Made by a program: the position numbers and the translations under genes. From the NCBI GenBank assembly GCA_021778815.1, contig JAJYBW010000001.1:10317-33349 (forward strand): DNA of 23,033 nt. Reading direction: 5' to 3'. This document shows positions 1-8,214 of this stretch, in pieces. How positions within the stretch are numbered: the stretch's first letter is position 1; each line of letters begins with the position of its first letter. The notes under the pieces were generated by a model, which was given only the letters and a program-made list of their open reading frames with translations, ran no database searches and had not been told where the DNA came from. Origin of the DNA: Acidobacteriota bacterium (GTDB lineage: Bacteria; Acidobacteriota; Terriglobia; Terriglobales; Acidobacteriaceae).

Positions 1-1000
1 CTCCGAGCAGCTCCAGCACTGTCGGCAGCGCATCGATTTCGCGCGCCTGCTGCTGCACTCGAATGCCGGCAGGAACGCCCGGACCGTCCATGATCCACGC
101 GATGCGCACGGTGGAGTCGTACAGGAATATCCCGTGGCCATCTTCCCCGTGCTGCCCTAATCCTTCGCCGTGGTCTGAAACCAGCAGGATCAACGTCTTT
201 CCCGCAGGAGATTTCTTACGAACCTCATCCATGAACCGACCCAACTGCTGATCCTCGAAAGCAATCTCCGCGTCGTACAGGTCGTTTGGATATTGGCGGC
301 GAAATTGTGCCGGTGGATTGTAGGGCTGGTGGGCGTCGTATAGATGCAGCCAGACAAAAAACGGCTTGCCGGATTGCTGATTGAGCCAGTGGATCGCGTG
401 ATCCACGGTCACGTTCGCCGGTCGCGCGGCCGCTAACTCCCCGGTGTTCTTGTCGACGATCTCTGGAATCTGATCGTCATACGTGGCAAATCCCTGACCG
501 AAGCCAAATTGCCGGTTCAAAACCGCAGCGCTGATAAAACCGGCTGTATCCCAACCGGATCGCTGCAATGTGGTTGCGAGAGTCACCGATGAGGGCTGCA
601 GTGCAAATCCGCCGGTATCGCGAACATGGTGCATATTCGGGTTTTCGCCGGTGAAGATGCTAGCGTGCGAAGGGCCGGTCAAGGGCGTTTGAGTCACCGC
701 TCTTTCAAACAAAACTCCATCGTGCGCCAGCCCGTCGATCACCGGAGTTTTAATTTTGGTATCGCCGTAGCAATGCAGGTGGTCTGGTCGCACCGTATCC
801 AGCGTGATCAGAACTACGTTCACGGATTGCGGATTTACCGTGGAATTTGCAACCTGCGGAGTGGAAACCTGCTGCGTCTCGGCACCGGAAGAGGACCGTG
901 ACGAAAACCTACATCCCGCTAGCATCAACAACGCGAGCGAACCGGCGCCAAGGATTGCAGCAATCCCAGCGTGCAACTGCTTCGAGGAAGGTTTTCTCAC
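1..1000 (-). CDS. Sulfatase-like (alkaline phosphatase superfamily) lipoprotein, 3' end cut by window edge
   Basis: This gene runs off the left edge; about 333 residues are visible, with no stop codon in the window. It begins with a basic N-terminus and a hydrophobic stretch ending in the lipobox LAGC (Cys30), so it is predicted to be a lipoprotein. The fold markers are LITLDTVRPDHLHCYG (64-79, with the metal-binding Asp68), TPLTGPSHASIFTG (105-118) and a later VSDHGEGLGQHGEDGHG. Type I sulfatases carry C/S-x-P-x-R at the active site; here the aligned residues are Thr108-Gly-Pro-Ser-His. A Thr nucleophile is known in the same superfamily in phosphoethanolamine and phosphoglycerol transferases, so 'sulfatase' describes the fold and not a proven activity. 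The start is uncertain: GTG at 1000 is preferred, with an in-frame TTG at 1006 possible, and neither has a clear Shine-Dalgarno. It lies 47 bp after the hlyD-like gene on the same strand and is probably co-transcribed. Confidence 0.88.
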   Translation of the reverse strand, partial: MRKPSSKQLHAGIAAILGAGSLALLMLAGCRFSSRSSSGAETQQVSTPQVANSTVNPQSVNVVLITLDTVRPDHLHCYGDTKIKTPVIDGLAHDGVLFERAVTQTPLTGPSHASIFTGENPNMHHVRDTGGFALQPSSVTLATTLQRSGWDTAGFISAAVLNRQFGFGQGFATYDDQIPEIVDKNTGELAAARPANVTVDHAIHWLNQQSGKPFFVWLHLYDAHQPYNPPAQFRRQYPNDLYDAEIAFEDQQLGRFMDEVRKKSPAGKTLILLVSDHGEGLGQHGEDGHGIFLYDSTVRIAWIMDGPGVPAGIRVQQQAREIDALPTVLELLG

Positions 1001-1047
1001 GGCCAACCAACGTATGATACCGAAGATGCTCCTCGAATGCCCTGCCT

Positions 1048-2388
1048 TTAGTTCTTCACGCGTACCAAAGGCGTGACCGACATGCCCGGCCGCAGCAGAC
1101 GATCGCTATCCTCCTGAGGATTGGTCAGGTCCAGGCGAACTGGAATACGCTGAACTACCTTCACATAATTACCTGTCGCATTTTCCGGCGGAAACAAGCT
1201 CAACATCGATCCCGTTGCCCCACCAATCTGCGTGACTTTGGCATGGTAGGTATGGCCGCCATACGCGTCGACGGTAAACGTTGCGGCTTGACCAATGCGC
1301 ATGTGGTCAAGCTGCGTTTCCTTAAAGTTTGCGGTCACCCAGATGTTGGAGAGCGGAATCAAAGTCATGAGCGTCTGACCGGAGCTGACGTTCTGACCCA
1401 CCTGCACGGTCTTCTTGTTCACGATGCCGGAGTCTGGCGCAATAATTTTTGTGTAGCTAAGATTCAGGCGATCCGTTTCCAGTTCTGCTTCGGCTGCCTG
1501 AACCTGGGCTGCGGCCGCGTCGGCTTTGGCTCGCTGCGCGGCAATCTGCTTGGGACCGGTCTGCGCAGAGTTATAGTCGGCGCGGGCTGCCGCGAGTTTG
1601 TCATTGGAAACACGCACCTGATCGCGAGCGCCCTGCAGATTCGCCTCCGCTGCGGCCACCTGTGCTTTGGCGCTGGCAGCCGTAGCGACAACGGCATCAT
1701 ACTGCTGCTTGGATACGACATCGCGCTGCACCAACGGGGTATATCGCTGCAGATCGAGTTGAGCCTTGGTGTTGTTCGCCTGGGCCGAAAGCAATTGCGC
1801 TTGTGCCGCGTCCAACTGCTTCTCCGCCCCCGCAATCGTGGACAACGCGACTTGCACCCCGGCTGCGGCCGAGCTCAGCGTAGCTCCGGTCGAAGTGGTA
1901 GTGATGGGTACAGTCGCCAGCGCAGCTTCATAATTGGCCTTGGCGGTAGCCAGGGCCGCCTCGCCCTGATCGAGCGCCGCCTGCGCATCCCGCGGGTCGA
2001 TTTCTACCAGCACCTGGCCCTGCTCCACCCGCTGGTTATCCTGAACGTTCACCTTGGAAACATATCCCTTGATTCGGGCGCTGACCTGCACCAGATTGCC
2101 ATCGATCTGCGCATCATCCGTGCTCTCGTAATAGGTGGAATGCCACCAGTACAGTGCAACCCCAATCAGCACCAGAACGACGGCTCCAATAATAAAAAAG
2201 CGCTTCCGCGAACGCGGCACCTCATGATGCAGCTCAGTGTCGTCCGGCGACGCATCCTTTTGATTGTCGTTTCCGGGCGAGCGCGGGTCGTTTTGCGCGG
2301 AAGAGCGATCGCCTGTCCGCTGATTCTCTTCCGATCGACCGTTGGCCGAGTCGGCTTGCATGGTTCCTTCGGGTCTCGATTCCGCCAC
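1048..2388 (-). CDS. EmrA/HlyD-family membrane fusion protein (periplasmic adaptor)
   Basis: This 446-residue protein should link an inner-membrane exporter to an outer-membrane channel. It has a charged cytoplasmic tail of about 60 residues, one membrane segment (about 64-82, IIGAVVLVLIGVALYWW), a first lipoyl half-motif (about 95-135, with GYVSKVNVQDNQRVEQGQVL), a long Ala/Gln-rich coiled-coil hairpin (about 135-300), the second lipoyl half (KIIAPDSGIVNKKTVQVGQ) and a C-terminal beta-barrel region. The YYESTDDAQIDG sequence after the membrane segment is typical of EmrA-type adaptors. The start is GTG at 2388, because a GGAGG lies 9 bases upstream inside the end of the tolC-like gene; the next in-frame ATG is at 2361. 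It is separated from the tolC-like stop by 2 bp. No EmrB-like MFS or ABC transporter gene follows; the next gene is the sulfatase-like lipoprotein. The pump substrate cannot be read from the sequence. Confidence 0.95.
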   Translation of the reverse strand: MAESRPEGTMQADSANGRSEENQRTGDRSSAQNDPRSPGNDNQKDASPDDTELHHEVPRSRKRFFIIGAVVLVLIGVALYWWHSTYYESTDDAQIDGNLVQVSARIKGYVSKVNVQDNQRVEQGQVLVEIDPRDAQAALDQGEAALATAKANYEAALATVPITTTSTGATLSSAAAGVQVALSTIAGAEKQLDAAQAQLLSAQANNTKAQLDLQRYTPLVQRDVVSKQQYDAVVATAASAKAQVAAAEANLQGARDQVRVSNDKLAAARADYNSAQTGPKQIAAQRAKADAAAAQVQAAEAELETDRLNLSYTKIIAPDSGIVNKKTVQVGQNVSSGQTLMTLIPLSNIWVTANFKETQLDHMRIGQAATFTVDAYGGHTYHAKVTQIGGATGSMLSLFPPENATGNYVKVVQRIPVRLDLTNPQEDSDRLLRPGMSVTPLVRVKN

Positions 2389-2390
2389 GA

Positions 2391-3809
2391 TTATTGTCCT
2401 CCAAGATAAGTCTTGTACTGGGTGCGTGCAAGGCCTACGGCGCGCGCTAATGAAAGCTTCGATACATTCAACTGGTACAGGCTGCTGACATACCGGTCGT
2501 TGGCCTGGGCTACGGATGATTGCGCCTGCGATACCGCCAGATTGTCGGAAACTCCGGCCTGGAAGCGGTCTTGCGCTTCCTTCAGCGCCTCGCTTGCCAG
2601 GTCGACATTACTCTTCGCCACGCTGACCAGCTGCTCCGAGGATTGGATGTCCAGAATGGCATCCTTCACGTCGGCCCGGATCTGACCCTGCAGGTTGTTC
2701 AGCTGGGCGCGAGCCTGCTCCAACTGGGCATCGGCAATCCGCGCATCACCCCTCAGTTTGCCCTCCTGAAAAATGGGTCCGCTCAGCTTGCCGGTGGCAT
2801 TCAGAGTGGCGTAGGAGTTGCCCGGATTGACGCCAATTTCTCCATAGTCGACTTCTGCGGAGAGCGCCGGATACCGCTCCGCATGTGCCGCGGACAGTGT
2901 CTTCTCGGCAGCCTTCACCTGCTGCTGAGCCGCCTCCAGGTCACTGCGATTCTTCAAGGCTTCGGCCATCGCGGATTCCATGGTGGGAGCATTGAACTCG
3001 GCAAAAGGAACCTGGTCCGTCAGCTCGAATTTCTGGTCGAGCGGCAGTCCAATAACGCGCGCCAGTGCAATCTCATCCTTTTGATACTGATCGGTGGCGG
3101 CGATCAAGGACTGTTCCTGCGTCTGATAGTCCACGCGCGCGCGCAGTTCGTCCAGCCGCGGCGACACTCCGCTGCGGTGGTTCTGAATGGCCTGGTCCAG
3201 CGAGACCTTGGAAGTTTGCACCTGGGCTTCCAGAGACGAAATCCGCGCCGCGTCCGCCAGACACAACAAATATGCATTCCCTACCGTGAGAACGACCAAG
3301 TCCTGAGAATCCTTGGCGGAAAGTTTGCTCGACTCGAAATTATGTTTCGACGCCAGGTAACTTTGCAGTGAAGAAACATTTAGCAGAGTTTGATTCAGTG
3401 TGGCGCGAAAATCTGTGTACCCAAAGGGTCCGATCACAGCGGGAAATCCAGGAATTCGCAATCCTTCCGCCTGCAGGTTCACCTGCGACACCGCCGCCTG
3501 GGCGGTACCCGTCAGGTTCGGCAGTAGGGCCTGAAGCTGCTGCAGCTTCGCTCCGCCTTCAGACTTGACATGAGTCTCTTGCAGAATCGCACCCAGATTG
3601 TTCTTCAGGCCCATCTGTACGGCAAGGTCAAGCGATAACGGCAATATTCCGGGGGTGACTTTCTGCTGCACGGCGCTGCCCCGATAAGAATCGGAGATGG
3701 TTTGCGCCTGCGCACGAGGTTGGGCGATGCCCACGGCAATCCCCACAAAAAAAAGGAATCGCAGACAGCCGCAGCGTACTTTAAAAACTCTTTTTGGCAT
3801 TTCTTTCAT
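2391..3809 (-). CDS. Outer membrane efflux protein (TolC/OprM family)
   Basis: This 472-residue protein has an N-terminal signal peptide (about 1-36, basic start, hydrophobic FLFFVGIAVGIA, then a likely cut after PRAQA). Two Ala/Gln-rich helical outer-membrane-efflux repeats follow (about 53-240 and 270-465), with signatures such as LSLDLAVQMGLKNN at the head of the first and SVDYGE-like strand segments between helices. It should form the trimeric outer-membrane channel for the adaptor encoded 2 bp downstream. The ATG at 3809 is used here; a second ATG at 3800 (MPKRVF) is equally plausible because neither has a strong Shine-Dalgarno. It is the first gene of a minus-strand operon of at least three genes, transcribed away from ppk1. 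Confidence 0.95.
   Translation of the reverse strand: MKEMPKRVFKVRCGCLRFLFFVGIAVGIAQPRAQAQTISDSYRGSAVQQKVTPGILPLSLDLAVQMGLKNNLGAILQETHVKSEGGAKLQQLQALLPNLTGTAQAAVSQVNLQAEGLRIPGFPAVIGPFGYTDFRATLNQTLLNVSSLQSYLASKHNFESSKLSAKDSQDLVVLTVGNAYLLCLADAARISSLEAQVQTSKVSLDQAIQNHRSGVSPRLDELRARVDYQTQEQSLIAATDQYQKDEIALARVIGLPLDQKFELTDQVPFAEFNAPTMESAMAEALKNRSDLEAAQQQVKAAEKTLSAAHAERYPALSAEVDYGEIGVNPGNSYATLNATGKLSGPIFQEGKLRGDARIADAQLEQARAQLNNLQGQIRADVKDAILDIQSSEQLVSVAKSNVDLASEALKEAQDRFQAGVSDNLAVSQAQSSVAQANDRYVSSLYQLNVSKLSLARAVGLARTQYKTYLGGQ
2398..2402 (-). promoter_or_regulatory. Shine-Dalgarno GGAGG deciding the GTG start of the HlyD-family gene
   Basis: GGAGG on the minus strand lies 9 bases upstream of GTG 2388 and inside the last codons (Gly-Gly-Gln-stop) of the tolC-like gene. 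This supports a non-ATG start and translational coupling of the two genes. Confidence 0.75.
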
Positions 3810-3960
3810 CAGACGGTTTGCGTACGGAGCAGTATTGCCGTGTTGTAGGTGCTAGAGAATAGATGACGAAACGGATCGAAGAGTGCAATTTCTTTCCCTT
3901 CATCCGCATCTTTTTTTGTCGCCGGTTGAATTGCTGGGCACGCCATGGTTCAGCGGCCGG

Positions 3961-3989
3961 TTGTACACCGTTGTTCCCTGCCTTAGGAT
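3961..3989 (+). promoter_or_regulatory. Candidate sigma70-type promoter for ppk1
   Basis: TTGTAC and TAGGAT are separated by 17 bases, about 140 bases before the ppk1 ATG. The -10 keeps the key A2 and T6 positions; the -35 matches only TTG plus nothing further in order. This is pattern matching by eye. Confidence 0.35.
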
Positions 3990-4002
3990 ACCGGATTGGA
4001 GT

Positions 4003-4015
4003 TCTATCAGATAGA
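4003..4015. promoter_or_regulatory. Perfect 13-bp palindrome TCTATCAGATAGA, candidate operator
   Basis: TCTATC and GATAGA are exact reverse complements around a central A. The site lies just past the expected start point of the candidate ppk1 promoter, where a dimeric repressor would block transcription. No regulator gene is in the window. A 6-bp arm can arise by chance, so the functional call is tentative. Confidence 0.35.
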
Positions 4016-4127
4016 TTTACATGGCCGCCATCACCGCCTGATAGCCTCGAGCGGATGGATTTGAGACACTGGAAGGGTCGATGTTGCCCGCCAGAGAAAT
4101 ACCGAACCGGAACAAGAGCACGAACGC

Positions 4128-6425
4128 ATGGCACTGAAAAGCAGCCGCCAAACTCCGCTCACGACCAAGCACTACTTCAACCGGGACGAATCCTGGATGG
4201 ATTTCAACCGGCGCGTGCTGGAAGAAGCTCAGGATGACTCCAATCCGCTGCTGGAACGGGTGAAATTTCTCGCCATCACGGCCAGCAACCTGGACGAGTT
4301 TTTTGAGGTTCGCGTCGCCGGAATTCTGCAGCGCATTGAAGACGGCTACAACGAACCTGGCCCGGACCTGATGACACCGCAGCAGACCTTGGATTCGCTG
4401 GCGCAGAAAACGCATGCCTTTGTGGCCGACCAATACATGTGCTGGAACTACCAGCTATTGCCGGCCCTCGCCAAGTCCGGAATCCGCATGCGCCCGTGGA
4501 AAGATCTGACCGAGGACCAGCGTAAGTTTGCGATCGCCTTCTATCAAAGTGAAGTGGACCCGCTGCTGACTCCAATCACCATCGACCCGGCTCATCCGTT
4601 TCCTCATGTGCTGAACAAGGCGCTTTGCCTGGCATTATTGCTGCATCGCAAGCGCAAATCGGCGTCCACTCAAGTGCTGGGGGTGGTGACAGTCCCGCGC
4701 GCATTGCCGCGGCTGGTGGCGCTACCGTCGGCTCCGGGGTGCTTTGATTACATCTTCTTGCATGAACTGATCGAATCTCAGGCTGCGGCGATGTATCGCG
4801 GGTACGAATTTTTATCACGTGCAGCCTTTCGCGTCACCCGCAACAGCAATCTTTACCTGCAGGAGGAAGAGGCGCGCAGTCTGCTGGAAAGCGTGCGCTC
4901 CGAACTGCACAATCGCCGTAAGGGAGATGCTGTCCGGCTGGAGATTGCCAGCGATGCGGCGCCTGAAATCGTAGAGGAATTACGGACGAATTTTGAGTTG
5001 GATGAGTTCCAGATTTTTTATACGGACGGACCAGTCAATCTCTCCCGCCTGATGAACCTGCATTCCAAAACAGATAAGCCGGAGCTGAAATATCCTCCGT
5101 TCGTGCCGCGCGGGCTGCGGTTGCATCGCGAATCGGCGAACCTGTTTGCGGAGATTCGCCGACATGACGTTCTGCTCCACCATCCCTACGATTCCTACAA
5201 TGCCGTGGTCGAATTTATCCGAGCAGCAGCGGAAGACCCTGCCGTGCTTTCTATTAAGCAGACCCTCTATCGCACCAGCGCCAATTCGCCTATTTTCCAG
5301 GCCCTGCGTGAAGCCGCCCAGACCAAAGAAGTGACCGTGGTGGTGGAATTGATGGCACGCTTCGATGAGGCTTCGAACATACGCTGGGCGCACGACCTGG
5401 AGGATGCGGGAGTTCAGGTGTTTTATGGCACCGTTGGCTTGAAAACACATTGCAAGCTGGCATTGCTGGTCCGGCGTGACCCAGAAGACGGCGTCGTACG
5501 ACAATATGCCCACCTGGGGACCGGCAATTACAACGTGGAGACGGCGTTGTTCTACACCGACCTGAGCCTGCTGACGGCGAATCCGACCCTGACCAATGCA
5601 GTGCACAATGTTTTTAATTACCTGACGGCACACTCTGAATCGGACGACTACGCCCCGCTGCTGGTGGCGCCCCTAAATCTGGCGGAGGGCTTTGCCCAGC
5701 GCATTCATCGCGAGGCGAAACATGCGGCCGAAGGCAAACCAGCTCATATCATTGCCAAGATGAACTCGCTGCTGGAACAGGGCGTAATCGATGCCCTGTA
5801 TGCTGCCTCGCAGGCTGGAGTGTCGATCGACTTGATCGTGCGAGGCATTTGCGCATTGCGGCCGGGGGTACAAGGCCTGAGCGAAAATATTCGTGTGCGC
5901 TCCATTGTGGGTCGGTTCCTGGAGCATAGCCGCATTTTTTATTTTTTGAATGGCGGCGACGCCGAGATCTATGCGGGAAGCGCCGACTGGATGCCCCGAA
6001 ATCTGTTCGAGAGATGCGAAGTCGTGTTTCCGGTGCTCGATCCGCAACTGCGCCAGCGCATTCGCGACGAAATTCTGAGAGCCTATCTCGCCGATACTGC
6101 AGAATCCAGGTTTCTGATGCCATCCGGTGAGTACGTTCGAACCAAAGACCAGCCGGGAAGAACGGGACCTCTCTTCCACGCGCAGGAATTCCTCATCCGG
6201 CTGGCCGAGGATAGGGCCAGCGTTCGAGATATTCCGCCGGAACCAGTCTCGATCGCCAATGCCCCAGGCTCAATTGCCGCGTTTCATTCCCTGGAACCGA
6301 CCACTCCACAGGTCATGCCTGCAGCAGGTGAACTGAAATCGAAAAGCAAAGTCTCGCCGAGCGAAAAAAAGTCCCGGACCGTCAAGCGCACGCGCGAACG
6401 GAAAAAAGCGCCCCCTTCCGAATGA
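4128..6425 (+). CDS. ppk1: Polyphosphate kinase 1
   Basis: PPK1 reversibly transfers the gamma-phosphate of ATP to polyphosphate. The protein has 765 residues. The N-terminal domain shows HYFNRDESWMDFNRRVLEEA and the conserved FLAITASNLDEFFEVRV. The catalytic PLD-like domains carry SIKQTLYR, the autophosphorylated histidine in GLKTHCKLAL (His441, equivalent to E. coli His435) and the second histidine in HSRIFYF (His600, equivalent to E. coli His592), followed by YAGSADWMPRNLFERCEVVFPV. Typical PPK1 proteins are about 690-730 residues; the extra length is a C-terminal tail whose last 28 residues (738-765) are rich in Lys, Arg and Ser. The start is ATG 4128, near a weak GGAAC. Downstream on the same strand are a UbiA-like gene, a methyltransferase gene and sixA; a PPX/GppA gene converges further on, giving a polyphosphate neighbourhood. 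Confidence 0.98.
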   Translation: MALKSSRQTPLTTKHYFNRDESWMDFNRRVLEEAQDDSNPLLERVKFLAITASNLDEFFEVRVAGILQRIEDGYNEPGPDLMTPQQTLDSLAQKTHAFVADQYMCWNYQLLPALAKSGIRMRPWKDLTEDQRKFAIAFYQSEVDPLLTPITIDPAHPFPHVLNKALCLALLLHRKRKSASTQVLGVVTVPRALPRLVALPSAPGCFDYIFLHELIESQAAAMYRGYEFLSRAAFRVTRNSNLYLQEEEARSLLESVRSELHNRRKGDAVRLEIASDAAPEIVEELRTNFELDEFQIFYTDGPVNLSRLMNLHSKTDKPELKYPPFVPRGLRLHRESANLFAEIRRHDVLLHHPYDSYNAVVEFIRAAAEDPAVLSIKQTLYRTSANSPIFQALREAAQTKEVTVVVELMARFDEASNIRWAHDLEDAGVQVFYGTVGLKTHCKLALLVRRDPEDGVVRQYAHLGTGNYNVETALFYTDLSLLTANPTLTNAVHNVFNYLTAHSESDDYAPLLVAPLNLAEGFAQRIHREAKHAAEGKPAHIIAKMNSLLEQGVIDALYAASQAGVSIDLIVRGICALRPGVQGLSENIRVRSIVGRFLEHSRIFYFLNGGDAEIYAGSADWMPRNLFERCEVVFPVLDPQLRQRIRDEILRAYLADTAESRFLMPSGEYVRTKDQPGRTGPLFHAQEFLIRLAEDRASVRDIPPEPVSIANAPGSIAAFHSLEPTTPQVMPAAGELKSKSKVSPSEKKSRTVKRTRERKKAPPSE

Positions 6426-6557
6426 ACTTCAACATCTTTTTGGAAATGAATTCGCTCGTATTAGAAACGCAACGGCTCGATTATGCGTCGAATACACGTA
6501 GAGCGGTTCAGCATCGCAGGGCAGCCGCAAGCTTTTCTCCTTCCGTGAAGAATTGAC

Positions 6558-7517
6558 ATGTCAGCCAGCCCATCGACCAGCGCTCCTACGATTCGAAACG
6601 CCGAGATGGACCAAGCCCTGGGTGCATTCCCGGCACGGCGCCTGTGGGTCTGGTGGCACTTGCTGAGTCTGGACGCGCCAACGGTCGCAGTCGTCTGGTG
6701 TTGGTATTTCGCTGCAGCTTTCGGCGTGAGCCTTCCACCGACGGCTCTGGTTACGCTGGCGCTGGGAACATGGTGCGTTTACGTCGCGGATCGCCTGCTC
6801 GACGGTTGGCGCTCGGTCGATATGACAGATCTGCGCGACCGGCATTGGTTTTACCTGCGGCACCGCAAGCCGTTTGTGATTGCGTGGATTGCAGCCACCA
6901 TACCGTTGGCCTACCTGGTTATGTTTCGCGTGCAGCCTGCGGTGCGGACCGGCGACATTGTTTTGTGTCTGATTGGCATCGGGTATTTTCTACTGATCCA
7001 TCATCGTTCCGAGGATGATCGCTTCTCTAAGGAATTATTTGTTGGATTTCTTTTTTCGATCGCAACCGCGGTGCCAACCTGGACACGTCTTCACGAAGGA
7101 CGGGGGTTGTTGCTGACGGGAATCTTTACATTTGGAGCGGCTTGCTGGCTCAATTGCGTTGCGATTCAAACATGGGAAGATGCGGAGGCGAGGCGCGAAG
7201 GGGTGCAGAATCATTTTACGGCGGCTCGAACGCGTGAACTGCGCGTTCAATCAAATCGAGTGCATCACCGCGCACTGACAGATTTCCTGGGCAATCATTT
7301 GACGGTTTTCGCCCTCGTCATTGGGATGCTGGCTCTTTCGCTCACCTGCCTCCCCGCCGGAAGAGCGATTTGGCCACTCTTTATCGCGGTCGCCGCTAGC
7401 TCCCTGGTGTTTCTCGCGCTGATTCACCGCACTGTCCGCTTCAGCGCATTGTCGCTCCGCATCCTCGCTGACGGAGCCTTGCTGACGCCCTTACTATTCT
7501 TGCTTCACTTGCGTTAG
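6558..7517 (+). CDS. UbiA-like polytopic membrane protein of unknown function
   Basis: This 319-residue protein appears to have about nine membrane segments (roughly 41-58, 62-78, 106-123, 132-148, 158-173, 184-203, 247-265, 270-289 and 300-317). UbiA prenyltransferases have nine helices and two Asp-rich motifs facing the active site. Here the loop after helix 2 reads YVADRLLDGW, keeping D78-x3-D82 but with Val74 where the usual Asn would be. The second candidate motif is IQTWEDAEARRE (203-214). This suggests a divergent UbiA-fold protein; a prenyl substrate is not demonstrated. It is not CtaB, whose motifs are much better conserved. It starts at ATG 6558, 132 bp after ppk1. The methyltransferase gene follows after 25 bp, so the two are likely co-transcribed and may modify the same lipid-soluble compound. 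That functional link is inference. Confidence 0.75.
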   Translation: MSASPSTSAPTIRNAEMDQALGAFPARRLWVWWHLLSLDAPTVAVVWCWYFAAAFGVSLPPTALVTLALGTWCVYVADRLLDGWRSVDMTDLRDRHWFYLRHRKPFVIAWIAATIPLAYLVMFRVQPAVRTGDIVLCLIGIGYFLLIHHRSEDDRFSKELFVGFLFSIATAVPTWTRLHEGRGLLLTGIFTFGAACWLNCVAIQTWEDAEARREGVQNHFTAARTRELRVQSNRVHHRALTDFLGNHLTVFALVIGMLALSLTCLPAGRAIWPLFIAVAASSLVFLALIHRTVRFSALSLRILADGALLTPLLFLLHLR

Positions 7518-7542
7518 CTGCGCTTTCCTTCACTGCAAACCG

Positions 7543-8214
7543 ATGAATACTGACACGCCGAATTTCGATTCCCTTGCCCGCGCCTATCGATGGTTGGAAT
7601 ATTTCAGCTTTGGGCATATGTTGGAGCGCTGCCGATTCCACTTCTTGAAGCGATGTTTGCACGCTCGTCATGCTCTGGTGCTTGGCGACGGAGACGGACG
7701 CTTTACCGCGCGCTTGCTGGCATTGAATCCCACGGTGACGATAGATGCTGTCGATGCGAGTCCGGCGATGCTGGCCATCTTGCGCAAGCGTGCGCGACAA
7801 AGTTCACGGGAAGCTGACGCGCGACTTTCAACAACCGAGGCCGATATTCGCCGATTCACCCCGCCGGGCCATGATTACGATCTTGTCATTTCGCACTTTT
7901 TTCTCGATTGCCTGACGGACGACGATCTGACGACGCTGATCGCCCGGCTTTCTCCGCGTATGACGAAGGATGCGATTTGGCTGGTGTCGGAATTTTGCGT
8001 GCCTGAAGAAGGTTGGCGGCGGCTCGGGGCGCGGATGGTAATTCGCAGCCTGTATTTTGCGTTCGCGATTCTGACTCGATTACGTGTTCGCCGGATCCCC
8101 AACTATACCCAGGCCTTCCATCACAAGGGATTCCATCCGGTCGACAAAGCGTCATACCTGGGTGGAATGCTAGTCGCCGAGGTGTGGAAACGACGGTCGC
8201 ACCAGTATTCTTGA
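7543..8214 (+). CDS. Class I SAM-dependent methyltransferase
   Basis: This 223-residue protein has a Rossmann-type SAM site: motif I LVLGDGDGRF (46-53), the acidic end of strand 2 in IDAVDASPAM (68-76), and YDLVISHFFLDCL (112-124) at motif IV. The substrate is unknown. The N-terminus (FDSLARAYRWLEYFSFG) resembles small-molecule methyltransferases of the UbiE/biosynthetic type more than rRNA or protein methyltransferases. Between about 145 and 185 it has an amphipathic, Arg-rich stretch with hydrophobic YFAFAILTRL, which could lie against a membrane. It follows the UbiA-like gene after 25 bp without an obvious Shine-Dalgarno, suggesting coupled expression. No key motif is missing. Confidence 0.9.
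   Translation: MNTDTPNFDSLARAYRWLEYFSFGHMLERCRFHFLKRCLHARHALVLGDGDGRFTARLLALNPTVTIDAVDASPAMLAILRKRARQSSREADARLSTTEADIRRFTPPGHDYDLVISHFFLDCLTDDDLTTLIARLSPRMTKDAIWLVSEFCVPEEGWRRLGARMVIRSLYFAFAILTRLRVRRIPNYTQAFHHKGFHPVDKASYLGGMLVAEVWKRRSHQYS

Larger units (their letters stand above)
3810..4127. other. Divergent intergenic control region between the tolC-like gene and ppk1
   Basis: This is a 318-bp stretch without a convincing gene. It must hold the promoters for both the minus-strand efflux operon and plus-strand ppk1. I can see one reasonable plus-strand promoter (3961-3989) and a perfect palindrome (4003-4015). On the minus strand I found only weak -35/-10 combinations with poor spacing. Overlapping small reading frames here have no recognisable content. 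Confidence 0.7.

Noticed and set aside
1243..2409. A 388-codon open frame on the plus strand opposite the HlyD-family gene
   Set aside because: It is antisense to a clearly recognisable gene, has no family-like motifs and is explained by codon bias of a GC-rich gene.
6440..6467. TTGGAA-16-TAGAAA as a promoter for the UbiA-like gene
   Set aside because: Both hexamers are weak and the sequence is AT-rich by local standards; not strong enough to annotate.
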